From Acidobacteriota bacterium (GTDB lineage: Bacteria > Acidobacteriota > Terriglobia > Terriglobales > Acidobacteriaceae), in NCBI GenBank assembly GCA_018268855.1, contig JAFDVR010000017.1, positions 620,001 to 684,000 of the forward strand: a stretch of DNA of 64,000 nucleotides, in the 5' to 3' direction. Positions within the stretch are counted from its first letter, which is position 1. Each line of letters starts with the position of its first letter. The notes beneath the pieces were generated by a model, which saw only the letters and a list, made by a program, of their open reading frames with translations, made no database searches and was not told where the DNA came from. Positions 33,301 through 41,758 of this stretch are shown in pieces. The translations under genes and the position numbers were made by a program.

Positions 33301-35681
33301 TGCGCAAGCATCTGGTTGGCACGGCGTACTGCCCAGTTTGCCCAGATAGTTTGCACGGTCCGGCGCTGCTCATCGGTAAGATCGGTCCGGCTGCCCAGCA
33401 CCATTAGTTGACGATAGAGGCCTGTGTCGTTCTGTCCGTTGAAAAGCAGCCAGGCGTTCTGAATATCAATGTCCGCCGGCGGAGCGGAATGCGCGGCTGC
33501 GTATTTCTGTTGCACACGATTGAGGAAAATCATCGCTTCGCGAGGCTGCCCCAAGCCGTTATAAATTCCGCCGACGGTCTGCAGATACTCCGCATCTTGT
33601 TCAAGATGGCGGCGTGCCTCGGCTGGGATCTGCTGAATCTGCGCCAATGCTTCCTTATCCTGTCCGTTGGCATGCAGTGCGTTGAGAAGGCCCTTCCACG
33701 CATCCGTGCGTGAAGGGTCCTCCTGCAACACCTGGCGATAGATGTTATATCCCGCCTGCGCATTGCCACGCTCAAGATACAGTGAGGCGAGTTGGATCAG
33801 CGTGCCCACTGGTGGCTTTTGTCCTGCTGTCTGCTGCTGTGCGACTGACTTTTCTAACAGCGCCTGCGCCACGTCCAGTTTGTTCTGAGACTGGTAAACC
33901 GCAGCCGCCGTAGTCATGAATCCCGTATCACGCATCGCCTGGTCATAGACCGAAGGTGGCATGCTCTCGATCGTCTGTTGTGCCAGTGCATCGTTCTTCA
34001 TTGCATGCTGCACCCGCACGAGTCCCTGCCATGCGCCAACATTGCCTGCGTTCTCAGCAAGCACTTCCCGGAACATTCCTGCGGCTTGATCGAGCCGGTT
34101 TGCCTGCTGTAGCAGAGCTGCGTACTGCAAACGTGTCTCTGTCTTTAGTCCCTGAGATCCTTCGGGAAAGGGCAGGTCCAAGGCTGAACGAAGAACGCGC
34201 TGCGCATCCGCATCCCGGCCCACAGCGGAGTAGGAAGAAGCCAGCGTCCGAAGAAACTCAGGATCGCGCATGAGTTGCGTACGCACGCCTGCAGGAATCT
34301 TCTTCTCAAGAGCAAGTGCGCCCGAAGGGTTCCCTGCCTGATATTGGGACATGAATAAGCCGCGCCATCCGATGGTGGAAGCTGGCTTTACTTTCACATA
34401 TTGCTCAAAAACCGGAATCGCAGCTTGCGACTGCTGCGCCTTCATCAGCGTGCCACCCAGACCTTCAAGTGCCTCTGGACTGCCAGGCCGCATCTGCAAT
34501 GCCGTTCGATAATTCTTCTCGGCAGCCGCTAAATCATTCTCGTTTAAAGCAATGCCACCTTCACCCATCGTGTACCAGAACCGCGAGGTCGCCAGGCCTT
34601 TATCGACACCCGCATCATGCGAACCTTCCTGCTTGGCCTGTTCCAGAAAGGAGACAGCACCGCCGAAGTTCGATTGATTCATACGGACGTAGCCCATACC
34701 GGCGAGTGCCTGCGCATCATCTGGCGTCTTCGCCAGAATCGCCTTGAAGCGCGCTTCAGCCTCTTCCAAATGCTTTGCATTTAACGCTGCATAGGCAGCG
34801 GATACTGCAATATCATGCTCACGACGCGCAACCATTTCCGCCGGTTCGACATACGGTTCCGCAGCACGTCCCCCAACGCGGCGGGAACGCGCAGCATTAG
34901 ATTCCAGGGTCTTCAAGGTAGCCGTAAGATCAGCATCTTTGTGGGTCTTCAAATACGCGCGAAGATCGGGGATTGCCGCAGGATTTTGCGAATCCCAGCG
35001 CAAAGATTGCCGCAGCGCTTCCATGGCAATGGGATCATGGGGATGCGCCATCAACAAATGGCGGCCTTCAGAACGGGTCTGCGGATCGTAGGTGAGAATC
35101 CGGCCAAGCGTTACCTGATAGGTTGAGTTTCGCGGATAACGCGAGACCAGCGAACGCAGCCCAGCAATGGCATGCGCGCGGCCACCTTCCGTCGCTGCTT
35201 CTGTTTCGTAGTAAGCGAGGGCCCAATCGCCATCTGGCGGATTATTACCGAAGACACTCCGGTAAATCTGCATCGCCTGCGCATACTGTCCTGTCTGCGC
35301 CAGCTTGCCCGCTTCCTGCAGTTTTTGTGCCTGCGCGGACTGGCCCATTACGCTTTCCGCCCGGTTGATGCCAGGATCATTTGGATTGATCGAACGGAGC
35401 TTCTGAAGATACTGCGCGGCAGCCGCTTCATCGCCCCGCAATTTAGCCGCACGGGCGAGACCACCAAGAGCTTCCGTGTTGTTTGGGTCGGCGAGAAGGA
35501 CCTGTTGCCAGCTTTGGGCTGCCAGATCCATCCGGCTGCGCGCCTCGGCTGCGCGTGCCTTATCCAGCAATGCGCGTGTCGCCGCAGCGGAAGCCGGTAC
35601 TGCTCCCTGGCCTCTAAAAACCGGCGTCGAAAACACGAGTGCGACTGCGAGAACAATTGTTTTGCCCAGCGCACGGTGCAT
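30321..35681 (-). CDS. bcsC: BcsC-type cellulose export protein, TPR plus outer-membrane barrel, unusually long linker
   Basis: 1786-residue exported protein from ATG 35679-35681 (signal peptide HRALGKTIVLAVALVFS; a GTG 45 bases upstream is an alternative). The first about 960 residues are TPR repeats that form the periplasmic superhelix. Next comes a Pro/Ser/Thr/Gln-rich, low-complexity region of about 400 residues with repeated short motifs and no visible fold. The last about 390 residues match the BcsC C-terminal barrel domain (TEREQAEFDLATLEASYSG, WGGVVSTGGGVRLDVGDEK, final VHYTFKKQY). BcsC carries the glucan chain through the periplasm and outer membrane. Enterobacterial BcsC is near 1150 residues, so the linker accounts for most of the excess. 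Fourth gene of the cellulose operon; a 222-base gap with no found motif separates it from bcsZ. Confidence 0.9.
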   Translation of the reverse strand: MHRALGKTIVLAVALVFSTPVFRGQGAVPASAAATRALLDKARAAEARSRMDLAAQSWQQVLLADPNNTEALGGLARAAKLRGDEAAAAQYLQKLRSINPNDPGINRAESVMGQSAQAQKLQEAGKLAQTGQYAQAMQIYRSVFGNNPPDGDWALAYYETEAATEGGRAHAIAGLRSLVSRYPRNSTYQVTLGRILTYDPQTRSEGRHLLMAHPHDPIAMEALRQSLRWDSQNPAAIPDLRAYLKTHKDADLTATLKTLESNAARSRRVGGRAAEPYVEPAEMVARREHDIAVSAAYAALNAKHLEEAEARFKAILAKTPDDAQALAGMGYVRMNQSNFGGAVSFLEQAKQEGSHDAGVDKGLATSRFWYTMGEGGIALNENDLAAAEKNYRTALQMRPGSPEALEGLGGTLMKAQQSQAAIPVFEQYVKVKPASTIGWRGLFMSQYQAGNPSGALALEKKIPAGVRTQLMRDPEFLRTLASSYSAVGRDADAQRVLRSALDLPFPEGSQGLKTETRLQYAALLQQANRLDQAAGMFREVLAENAGNVGAWQGLVRVQHAMKNDALAQQTIESMPPSVYDQAMRDTGFMTTAAAVYQSQNKLDVAQALLEKSVAQQQTAGQKPPVGTLIQLASLYLERGNAQAGYNIYRQVLQEDPSRTDAWKGLLNALHANGQDKEALAQIQQIPAEARRHLEQDAEYLQTVGGIYNGLGQPREAMIFLNRVQQKYAAAHSAPPADIDIQNAWLLFNGQNDTGLYRQLMVLGSRTDLTDEQRRTVQTIWANWAVRRANQMLAQGYVKRPIAVLNAAARAFPDNPGVYKALASGYARAGLPKQAVDIFKAQDMTAASASDYKAAIGAALAANDTKDAETWLRFGLSQYPHDSQILTLAAKFEQARGDSNRAAEYYRASLAAMPPPDPGAELADELSRPVQSYRPPTVAQQQDLASLLSPGNDPGNPTNGPMAVEAPPEKPYLPSYSNLYGQAPVVLTPDGQPAGGAIVPSYMTNPAYQQERIPSTVQRESAPHTKNSPRKLGDYVPQASIDPALSSDAGRFAQANAEPEYLKFQREQILRATSRAENAGPAALLSPGAVIAANNREVYGRYVPYTPEAPNSSMSVVPLYNAMAQPVEIEPSMDPAPAESQIANASDVPSTARYVPNARTQYPATSIHPDIAAAEAAEVRRHQSDLNADTLSPVPLSGPMVGQSRPPSEIDIAPVQSTQYIPPAGQTARPATLPSMTTTDGSYPQNTNGSSTSQRYGNGRSSELPYAPSAADRQLTIGQQYPQPRSQQATTRRGATPIRRNYRRAPAPASTAPGPAYAPLYYPAVPTALSSQGYPAVDPVISPGVPPTDAQLVQRNLPPLRGGYYPKVNEAGPPLTEREQAEFDLATLEASYSGWVGGTASVRFRTGTPGVNRLFDYEAPFEASVVAGKAVRFSVIPKAVFLNSGQLVMDSAADPTSGNSYIGSLGIFAANAPAAQYASGVGGEIQMTTQNFGVAVGYTPHEFLVRNITGRFRWRPAGGPFSIFAERDSVRDTMLSYSGMRDPGTVTPVFSGNIWGGVVSTGGGVRLDVGDEKAGFYASAAGYALTGYHVLDNRRYEGTAGAYFRVKQFPEYGTLNVGGTFFGMHYDHNERGMTYGQGGYFSPEAYFLAAVPVTFNGFAGDKWHYVVAGAAGVQTFQEATAPFYPLDTPLQQGALQGCQLPQIGSHTCGYYPVNGNTGLNFDISGQASYRFNDHWFLGGFFKANNTNNYGTATVGFSVHYTFKKQYATEDYPTGLLPMEGFRPLRVP

Positions 35682-35903
35682 CTTCGACGTTAAGAACTGC
35701 GTCAAATCCCGCCTCACCTGTCTCACCGCATCGCTCGATTTCGGCGATTTTTCCTGAGCCGAATCAAAATCGGCACCTCAGACGGTTTCCTCAGCATGTT
35801 ACCGTGTTTTTCCGGCTCTGTCCCTCTTTTTTAGAGAGTTAACTGCATCGTCACCTGTGCAATTCCCTGTACAAACAAAACATCTTTGTACGCTCTACGT
35901 TGC

Positions 35904-37073
35904 CTATTTCGGATGCCATTTCGTATGCAATTCACCGTTCTTATCAAACCAGAATCGCTTTTCCATCCAGCCGGTGGCAAACATCGCCAGATTCTGGTCA
36001 TAATACGTCGGTGAATTCCCATAGAGTCCGGTCTGTTCATTCAGACTTGCTGCCAGACGTTTCATCTGCTGGTTTGCCTCTGTCTTGTGCCCTGTGGCCA
36101 GCAGATATGGAATAACGGCGGCTGAGAATCCCACGGTGCCCGCATCATTCAACACCTTGCCGGTCGCGTCCACCTGTAAAGGTGGGATCATGTGGTCCTT
36201 CAGGTATGCACTCATGCCATTGACAGCCGGGAGGGATTCCTCAACTCCGAGAGTGTCCTTATTAGCCATCCCCAGCCATAGGTAAACGCGAATAGCATCG
36301 TAAGATCCCACTGCAACGGCATCTCGTTTCCCTGCGGCAAGCTCATTAGGCGGAGGAGATGGACGAACAACATCGCCTGCACTAATCCAGTCCATAGCAA
36401 AGCCGCCACCTGAGCCGCGCGCCAGCAGTTGAGGATAATCTGAAGCGATGGATCCCCAGGGCTGCTTTGAGTATTGCGCAAGTCGCGCAAGTACCTGTGG
36501 TGGGGTATAGCTCGGGTTCAATACATAAGTTTTTTCGCTCAGATGAAAACCCGCCGCCCCCGGCACCAGAACTGTACCGATACTGGGGATGTTCTTAACT
36601 TCCGTTTTTGCCACGCGATCGGCAATCACGGCGCCCAGATTCTCGTAATTATGGATTTTCCATAGGCGGCCAGCTTCCAACAGATCATAGGCAAGCCAGA
36701 GATCGGCATCAGAGGCTGAATTTGAGTCGATCACCTTCCATGAGCCATCGGGGTTCTTGCCCCAGCTCCATGCTGGAAGGCGTGCGGTAAGATCGCCGCC
36801 TGCAAGATTGTCTTCAGTCCAGCGCAGCAGCTTATCGAAGCGCTTCTGGTCGTTCACCACGAGCGCAAAAAACATCGCATACGCCATGCCTTCACTCGTG
36901 GTTTTATCGTCAGCAATGTGGTCGATAACGCGGCCACTTTGGGCATCGACGAACTTATCCGAATAGTTCGTCCAGAGAGGCCATTTCTCCTGAGCGCGGC
37001 AGCCTTGCAGCATCACCGTACCGGTGAGCGCCAGCACTACTGCGCATCGTTTCCAACTTGCCGCCAGACCCAT
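35904..37073 (-). CDS. bcsZ: GH8 endoglucanase BcsZ, predicted lipoprotein
   Basis: 389-residue beta-1,4-glucanase of family GH8 that trims cellulose during export. Catalytic motifs: the general acid Glu in TTSEGMAYAMFFAL and the Asp-rich SNSASDADLWLAYDLLEA; SYDAIRVYLW follows. ATG 37071-37073 is preferred over an upstream start because GAGAGGG lies 7 bases before it. The N-terminus then reads as a signal ending TVMLQGC, a lipobox, so the enzyme is probably membrane-anchored in the periplasm rather than soluble as in E. coli. It follows the bcsA-bcsB fusion by 89 bases. Confidence 0.92.
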   Translation of the reverse strand: MGLAASWKRCAVVLALTGTVMLQGCRAQEKWPLWTNYSDKFVDAQSGRVIDHIADDKTTSEGMAYAMFFALVVNDQKRFDKLLRWTEDNLAGGDLTARLPAWSWGKNPDGSWKVIDSNSASDADLWLAYDLLEAGRLWKIHNYENLGAVIADRVAKTEVKNIPSIGTVLVPGAAGFHLSEKTYVLNPSYTPPQVLARLAQYSKQPWGSIASDYPQLLARGSGGGFAMDWISAGDVVRPSPPPNELAAGKRDAVAVGSYDAIRVYLWLGMANKDTLGVEESLPAVNGMSAYLKDHMIPPLQVDATGKVLNDAGTVGFSAAVIPYLLATGHKTEANQQMKRLAASLNEQTGLYGNSPTYYDQNLAMFATGWMEKRFWFDKNGELHTKWHPK

Positions 37074-37162
37074 TTGAAACCCTCTCCACCATACCGGCTG
37101 CAATTCAGACAATCACTAACGGCCTCACCAGATTGCACAATGCGGCCCGTTAATGGCTGTCC

Positions 37163-40100
37163 TTAGTCGTCTCCCTGCAGACGTCTGCGCGCTCGACGGC
37201 GAAGAGATACTCGGAGCAAGGCCGCCAATAACAAGCACACGATCACGATCGCAATCACAATGAGCGCCGGAAACTCCGACAACAGCATCTTCATGCGAAT
37301 CCACAGGGACAGATACCCTACATGATACGCATCATTGCCAATGCGATAAGAGACAAACTGCGTTCCGTGCAACACACTTACAGACTGGGAAATGTCTGAG
37401 GACTGCGATACACGCAAAAACGTGGTGAGGAACGTTGGAATTACCGAGTGGTCCCGCAGCGCGATCACCACGACACTGCGAGAAGACCCGCGTGGCCATT
37501 CCATGCCTTCAATCAGAGCATCGGGCAGGCCGCCCGCCGTTTCAAGCTGTCCGGTGTTTACATGGTCGGAGCTGCGCACCTTCCACCATGCATGTTGCAG
37601 TGGAGCGAAGAAACCTTGCGTGTCTTCCACATGAAGGCCGCTGGCGTTGATCTGCACAGGCAACGATTTGTTCAACTCGGTCAGAGCAGGCTGGTCTTCT
37701 ACCGTGCCCATCACGATGTAATCTTTTTTCTCGTCCTTCTTGAGACCATCCGCCCGGACCACTGTCACATCGGTAACCGGATAACCCGTCTGCGCACCGA
37801 AGTGGCCCATCATCGTGAGGAACATCTCGATCTCATCTGCCTGCGGATTGTCCGGCAGTACAACTGCTGTCTCAGACAGATCTTTCAAACGCGTAAACGG
37901 ATAACCTGCATTCGAGAAGAGTTCCAAATCTGGAAGCACTGCCCAATGCGGAATGCCCCGGATATCCAGATAGGAGGTTTTCAGGATCGCGCCTTGCAGA
38001 TTCAGCGGAGCTGTGTCCTGACACTTGTTCTTCTTCGCGATCTGGAAGACGAACTTCAGCATCATCGAATTGGAAAAAGGACGCATGTTCACAACTGGAA
38101 CTGCGATTTGCGTCTCCAGTACAGCCGATGCTTTATCTGTATGCGGCATCGGCGTGGACGACACATAAGCACCATTCATATAGACCTGTAACGTGCTTTC
38201 GTTCGCCAGAGGTACCGGGTTATACCGGTACGCCATGTGGAACATGAGATTGTCGAGTGGTTTGGTGTAAAGATCGGGCGGAATGCGCATGTACACGCCC
38301 ACAGGAACAGAACCGTCTCCCTGCAAGTCGCCCGTATTCATAATGTCACCGACGGTCGTAATCTTGTCGGTTGGCATCCAGCGCGGAGCATCGTCCGGCT
38401 TACTCTTCTTTGGCTTCGTTAGAGTAACGCTTACCTGGCTTCCTTCCCACATGTTGCGTTGCAGGGAGAGCGCCTGTGCAGCCATGATCAATTGATCTGC
38501 ATTGTCGCCCGTCAAAACCAGCACCTTGCTGTATGGATCAGACGGGTTTGTCTTCATGGCAACGGTTGCTCCGCCTGACGCCTGTACATTTAGCGATGCA
38601 GGCAGCTCCGACGTATTCTCCGCGATAACAATCACGTTGCCCTGCGGAATCTGTCCATAGGTCACTGGGAAGCGTACCGGACGGAAATCCGTAAGAATAC
38701 CGAAGTAAGAAGCCACAATGCCTGCTGCCTGAATCGCCTTGGGCGACGGACTATTGTTCATGAAAACAATCGGCACCACCGGATGCAGGTTGACGGCAGC
38801 ATCGTAAAACGGCAGTGGCAGGAGTTTTAAATCGTCCTGCAATGGCAACAAATTGCCTGTCAGCTCGATCGTGCTGTTCGCATCCACATGGCTCCACAGC
38901 GTGGAATGCGATGGGTCTTCGCACTGCAGGGTGTAATGGCCAATAAATTCAAAGGTGATCTGATTGTCATGCACCAGCATCTCTGCCGGCATGGTAAGCG
39001 TCGCTTCCAGCAGAGCGCTGGATTCGTTCTCACGTTTGACCTGTAACGTCTGCGATTCCGCTATCTTCTGTGTCGGCGTAAGATCGGCAGGTTCGTCACC
39101 GAATTTAGGTGAAGTGGTTACTGGCAACGTGGCAAACAGCGTGCCATTCACCATAACTTTCAGATGACTGATGCTTGGCAGCAGGCCAGGCGAAAAGTGA
39201 TATCGCAGCCGCATAGTGGCGGTCTTCACCACCTGCGTCTGCGGAATAGAGAAGTACACCGAGTGCTGCGCGTCCACACCGCGCAGCACGATCGTGTCTG
39301 GCACACCCACATCGGCGAGCGTAAACACGTTATCGAACTGCCCTGGAGGCATCTGCCTGGCTTGTCCGTGCCCTGTCATCTGCGCGGCAAGTTCGGCCTG
39401 CTGCTGGGTCTGCGTTGTGGGAAGTGCGGGTACAGCCGGCGTCCCTACCGCAACCGGAGCAGTGATTGGACGCACCTGCGCCATTGCGCTCTGCACCGCA
39501 CCAAACATCAGTACCAGCAACAACACCGGATTAATGAGGCTCGTCTGAAATCCACGTTTACGCTGCTTTTCGCCACGCTTCTTAAAGATCGCGCCTGCAA
39601 TCTGTCTAAATCCAACTCCCGAAAGCGTTACGATGCGGCCCAAAGAGCGCAGCGGGCGGTCAGGTTCGCGGGCTTCGCCCCATCCCAACCACGTGTCCGC
39701 ACGCGAGTACAACACCTGCGTCAGTGTTTCTTCTTCACTGATCGTCAGCGGATCGAACTGCACGCGCAGATCGGTGCCGCTGGTGCGTACCACCGTGGCT
39801 GGCAGAGATGCCTCGCCATCCAGCACTGGAAACACAATGCGTACAGGTTCACCTTCTTGAAGCCCTGTTGGCTCTTCTGTTTCCATATACACACCGCCGT
39901 TGGAAACATCCGCCGTGACGCCCGGGAGCACAGTGCCATTTTGAGTGACCACATGGGCAGCCACCTGCATGGTGACGCGAACAGTGGAACGGCGTTGCTG
40001 GCTCTCCCAGGCAACAGCCGTTGCTACACCCAGAATCATCAGGTTGAAACATGTCCAGATTACGTTCATCACAATCGTGCCTGGATGCGTTCCGTCATAC

Positions 40101-41758
40101 ATGTCCCCCAGAATGCTGCCAAAAAATGGGACCGGCCAATAGGGCATCTGAATAGAACGCGGAATCGCGCACAACAGACCGAGGATATTCAACCCCATCA
40201 TCACCACAAACGGAGCAGCAATACGATTGTCGAAGAAGCGCCGGTTCACAACGCCACCCTTCGCAGTCACATTGAACGATCCGAGCTTCGGATTCACAAT
40301 GGCCAGTGCGGTCGGCAGAAAAATATAAGGTGCCAGCACAGTCTCGTAAATCTCGTTCCAAAACGAGTGACGATGCTGCCCCTGGATGCGCGAGTTGGTA
40401 ATGCTGGACAGCACAAGATGCGGGAATGCATACGCCAGAATCGCTGCCCAGTATCCAGGCACGTTCGTTTGCCCCAGCACAAGATAGATCAATGGAGCTG
40501 TCAAAAAGATCAATCGCGGCAAACCATACATGAAATGCGTCATCGCGTTGAAATAGCAGATACGCTGCGGAAACTTCAGTCCCTTGGCAAACAGTGGGTT
40601 GTCCGTACGCATGACCTGGATCATGCCGCGTGCCCAGCGGATACGCTGCTTCACGTGCGCGCTTAACCGTTCCGTCGCCAAACCAGCAGCCTGCGGAATG
40701 TTAATGTATGCCGTATTCCAGCCGTTGATCTGCATCCGTAGAGAGGTATGAGCGTCTTCCGTGACAGTTTCTACGGCAATGCCGCCAATCTCATTCAATG
40801 CTTCCTTGCGCAGCACCGCGCAGGAACCGCAGAAAAACGTTGCATTCCAGAAATCATTGCCGTCCTGCACGATGCCGTAGAAAAGTTCGCCCTCATTCGG
40901 AATGGTGCGGAACTGCCCGAGATTACGTTCAAACGGATCAGGGGAATAGAAATGGTGCGGCGTCTGCAGCATGCCCAATTTGCTATCGCGCAGAAACCAT
41001 CCTACTGTCACCTGAAGAAAGGAGCGGGTCGGCACATGGTCGCAATCAAAGATGGCAACTAGCGGAGCATTCAAACGCTTCAAGGCTCGATTGATATTGC
41101 CGGCTTTTGCATGCTTATTGTCGTCGCGAGTCATGTAGCCCACGCCCGCCTCTTCGGCAAACGCGCGGAACTCATCCCGCTTACCATCGTCGAGGATGTA
41201 AATATTCAGTTTGTCGGCGGGCCAATCGATGTTCATCGCGGCGAGTGCGGTATAACGCACCACGCTTAACGGCTCGTTATAGGTTGGAATCAGCAGATCG
41301 ACTTCGGGCCAGTCCTCTGGATTATCCGGCAAAGGAACCGGTGTACGGCGCAAAGGCCAGATCGTCTGCGCGTAGCCTAGAAACAGAATGGCAAACGCAT
41401 ATGCTTCCGCGAAGCACAACGTAAAGATAAAGAACGCATCCAGCCATCCCCATTTCGATGACGGATCGCTTAAAAAGTTAGCTACTGTGCTGACACGCCA
41501 CCATCCATAACGAAAGGTGGAGTAGCAGGAAGTCAGCATGAGCGTCAGTGTCACCAGGTAAGAACTTGACGATCTGTCCATCCAGATGCCCAGGCAGACG
41601 AAAAGTAATCCCAGCACAGCCTGTTGCGGCCATGTGAGATCCAGAATTCCGGTAAAGATCATCACGGCGAGGCCGCCAACAATAATGCCGTAACGCAGGA
41701 GTGCAAGCAGGATTCCGTCGCCGGACTCGAACTCTCTCCAGATAAACGATCGTGTCAT
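37163..41758 (-). CDS. bcsAB: Cellulose synthase: catalytic BcsA and BcsB subunits fused in one chain
   Basis: 1531-residue inner-membrane protein joining GT2 synthase and periplasmic BcsB. BcsA part: N-terminal membrane helices, GT2 motifs DDG (190-192), DCD (238-240), TED (333-335) and QRIRW (371-375). Further helices follow, then a PilZ domain with R590-x3-R594 and D617-x-S619-x2-G622, both c-di-GMP motifs intact. At about 745-765 a hydrophobic segment ending VQSAMAQ leads into the BcsB part (FTLADVGVPDTIVLRGVD, VLVHD-type and FEFIGHYTLQCEDPSHSTLW blocks), closed by a C-terminal anchor helix and RRRARRRLQGDD. A comparable fused AcsAB is known in Komagataeibacter. The start ATG overlaps the stop of the bcsQ-like gene as ATGA. 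Confidence 0.94.
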   Translation of the reverse strand: MTRSFIWREFESGDGILLALLRYGIIVGGLAVMIFTGILDLTWPQQAVLGLLFVCLGIWMDRSSSSYLVTLTLMLTSCYSTFRYGWWRVSTVANFLSDPSSKWGWLDAFFIFTLCFAEAYAFAILFLGYAQTIWPLRRTPVPLPDNPEDWPEVDLLIPTYNEPLSVVRYTALAAMNIDWPADKLNIYILDDGKRDEFRAFAEEAGVGYMTRDDNKHAKAGNINRALKRLNAPLVAIFDCDHVPTRSFLQVTVGWFLRDSKLGMLQTPHHFYSPDPFERNLGQFRTIPNEGELFYGIVQDGNDFWNATFFCGSCAVLRKEALNEIGGIAVETVTEDAHTSLRMQINGWNTAYINIPQAAGLATERLSAHVKQRIRWARGMIQVMRTDNPLFAKGLKFPQRICYFNAMTHFMYGLPRLIFLTAPLIYLVLGQTNVPGYWAAILAYAFPHLVLSSITNSRIQGQHRHSFWNEIYETVLAPYIFLPTALAIVNPKLGSFNVTAKGGVVNRRFFDNRIAAPFVVMMGLNILGLLCAIPRSIQMPYWPVPFFGSILGDMYDGTHPGTIVMNVIWTCFNLMILGVATAVAWESQQRRSTVRVTMQVAAHVVTQNGTVLPGVTADVSNGGVYMETEEPTGLQEGEPVRIVFPVLDGEASLPATVVRTSGTDLRVQFDPLTISEEETLTQVLYSRADTWLGWGEAREPDRPLRSLGRIVTLSGVGFRQIAGAIFKKRGEKQRKRGFQTSLINPVLLLVLMFGAVQSAMAQVRPITAPVAVGTPAVPALPTTQTQQQAELAAQMTGHGQARQMPPGQFDNVFTLADVGVPDTIVLRGVDAQHSVYFSIPQTQVVKTATMRLRYHFSPGLLPSISHLKVMVNGTLFATLPVTTSPKFGDEPADLTPTQKIAESQTLQVKRENESSALLEATLTMPAEMLVHDNQITFEFIGHYTLQCEDPSHSTLWSHVDANSTIELTGNLLPLQDDLKLLPLPFYDAAVNLHPVVPIVFMNNSPSPKAIQAAGIVASYFGILTDFRPVRFPVTYGQIPQGNVIVIAENTSELPASLNVQASGGATVAMKTNPSDPYSKVLVLTGDNADQLIMAAQALSLQRNMWEGSQVSVTLTKPKKSKPDDAPRWMPTDKITTVGDIMNTGDLQGDGSVPVGVYMRIPPDLYTKPLDNLMFHMAYRYNPVPLANESTLQVYMNGAYVSSTPMPHTDKASAVLETQIAVPVVNMRPFSNSMMLKFVFQIAKKNKCQDTAPLNLQGAILKTSYLDIRGIPHWAVLPDLELFSNAGYPFTRLKDLSETAVVLPDNPQADEIEMFLTMMGHFGAQTGYPVTDVTVVRADGLKKDEKKDYIVMGTVEDQPALTELNKSLPVQINASGLHVEDTQGFFAPLQHAWWKVRSSDHVNTGQLETAGGLPDALIEGMEWPRGSSRSVVVIALRDHSVIPTFLTTFLRVSQSSDISQSVSVLHGTQFVSYRIGNDAYHVGYLSLWIRMKMLLSEFPALIVIAIVIVCLLLAALLRVSLRRRARRRLQGDD

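Noticed and set aside
35682..35903. Possible c-di-GMP riboswitch in the bcsZ-bcsC gap
   Set aside because: Searched by eye for the GEMM-type conserved core; only weak hairpins such as CCGA / TCGG were found.
39164..40666. 500-codon frame antisense to the BcsA part
   Set aside because: Opposite strongly conserved GT2 and PilZ sequence; Arg/His/Gln-rich with no domain.
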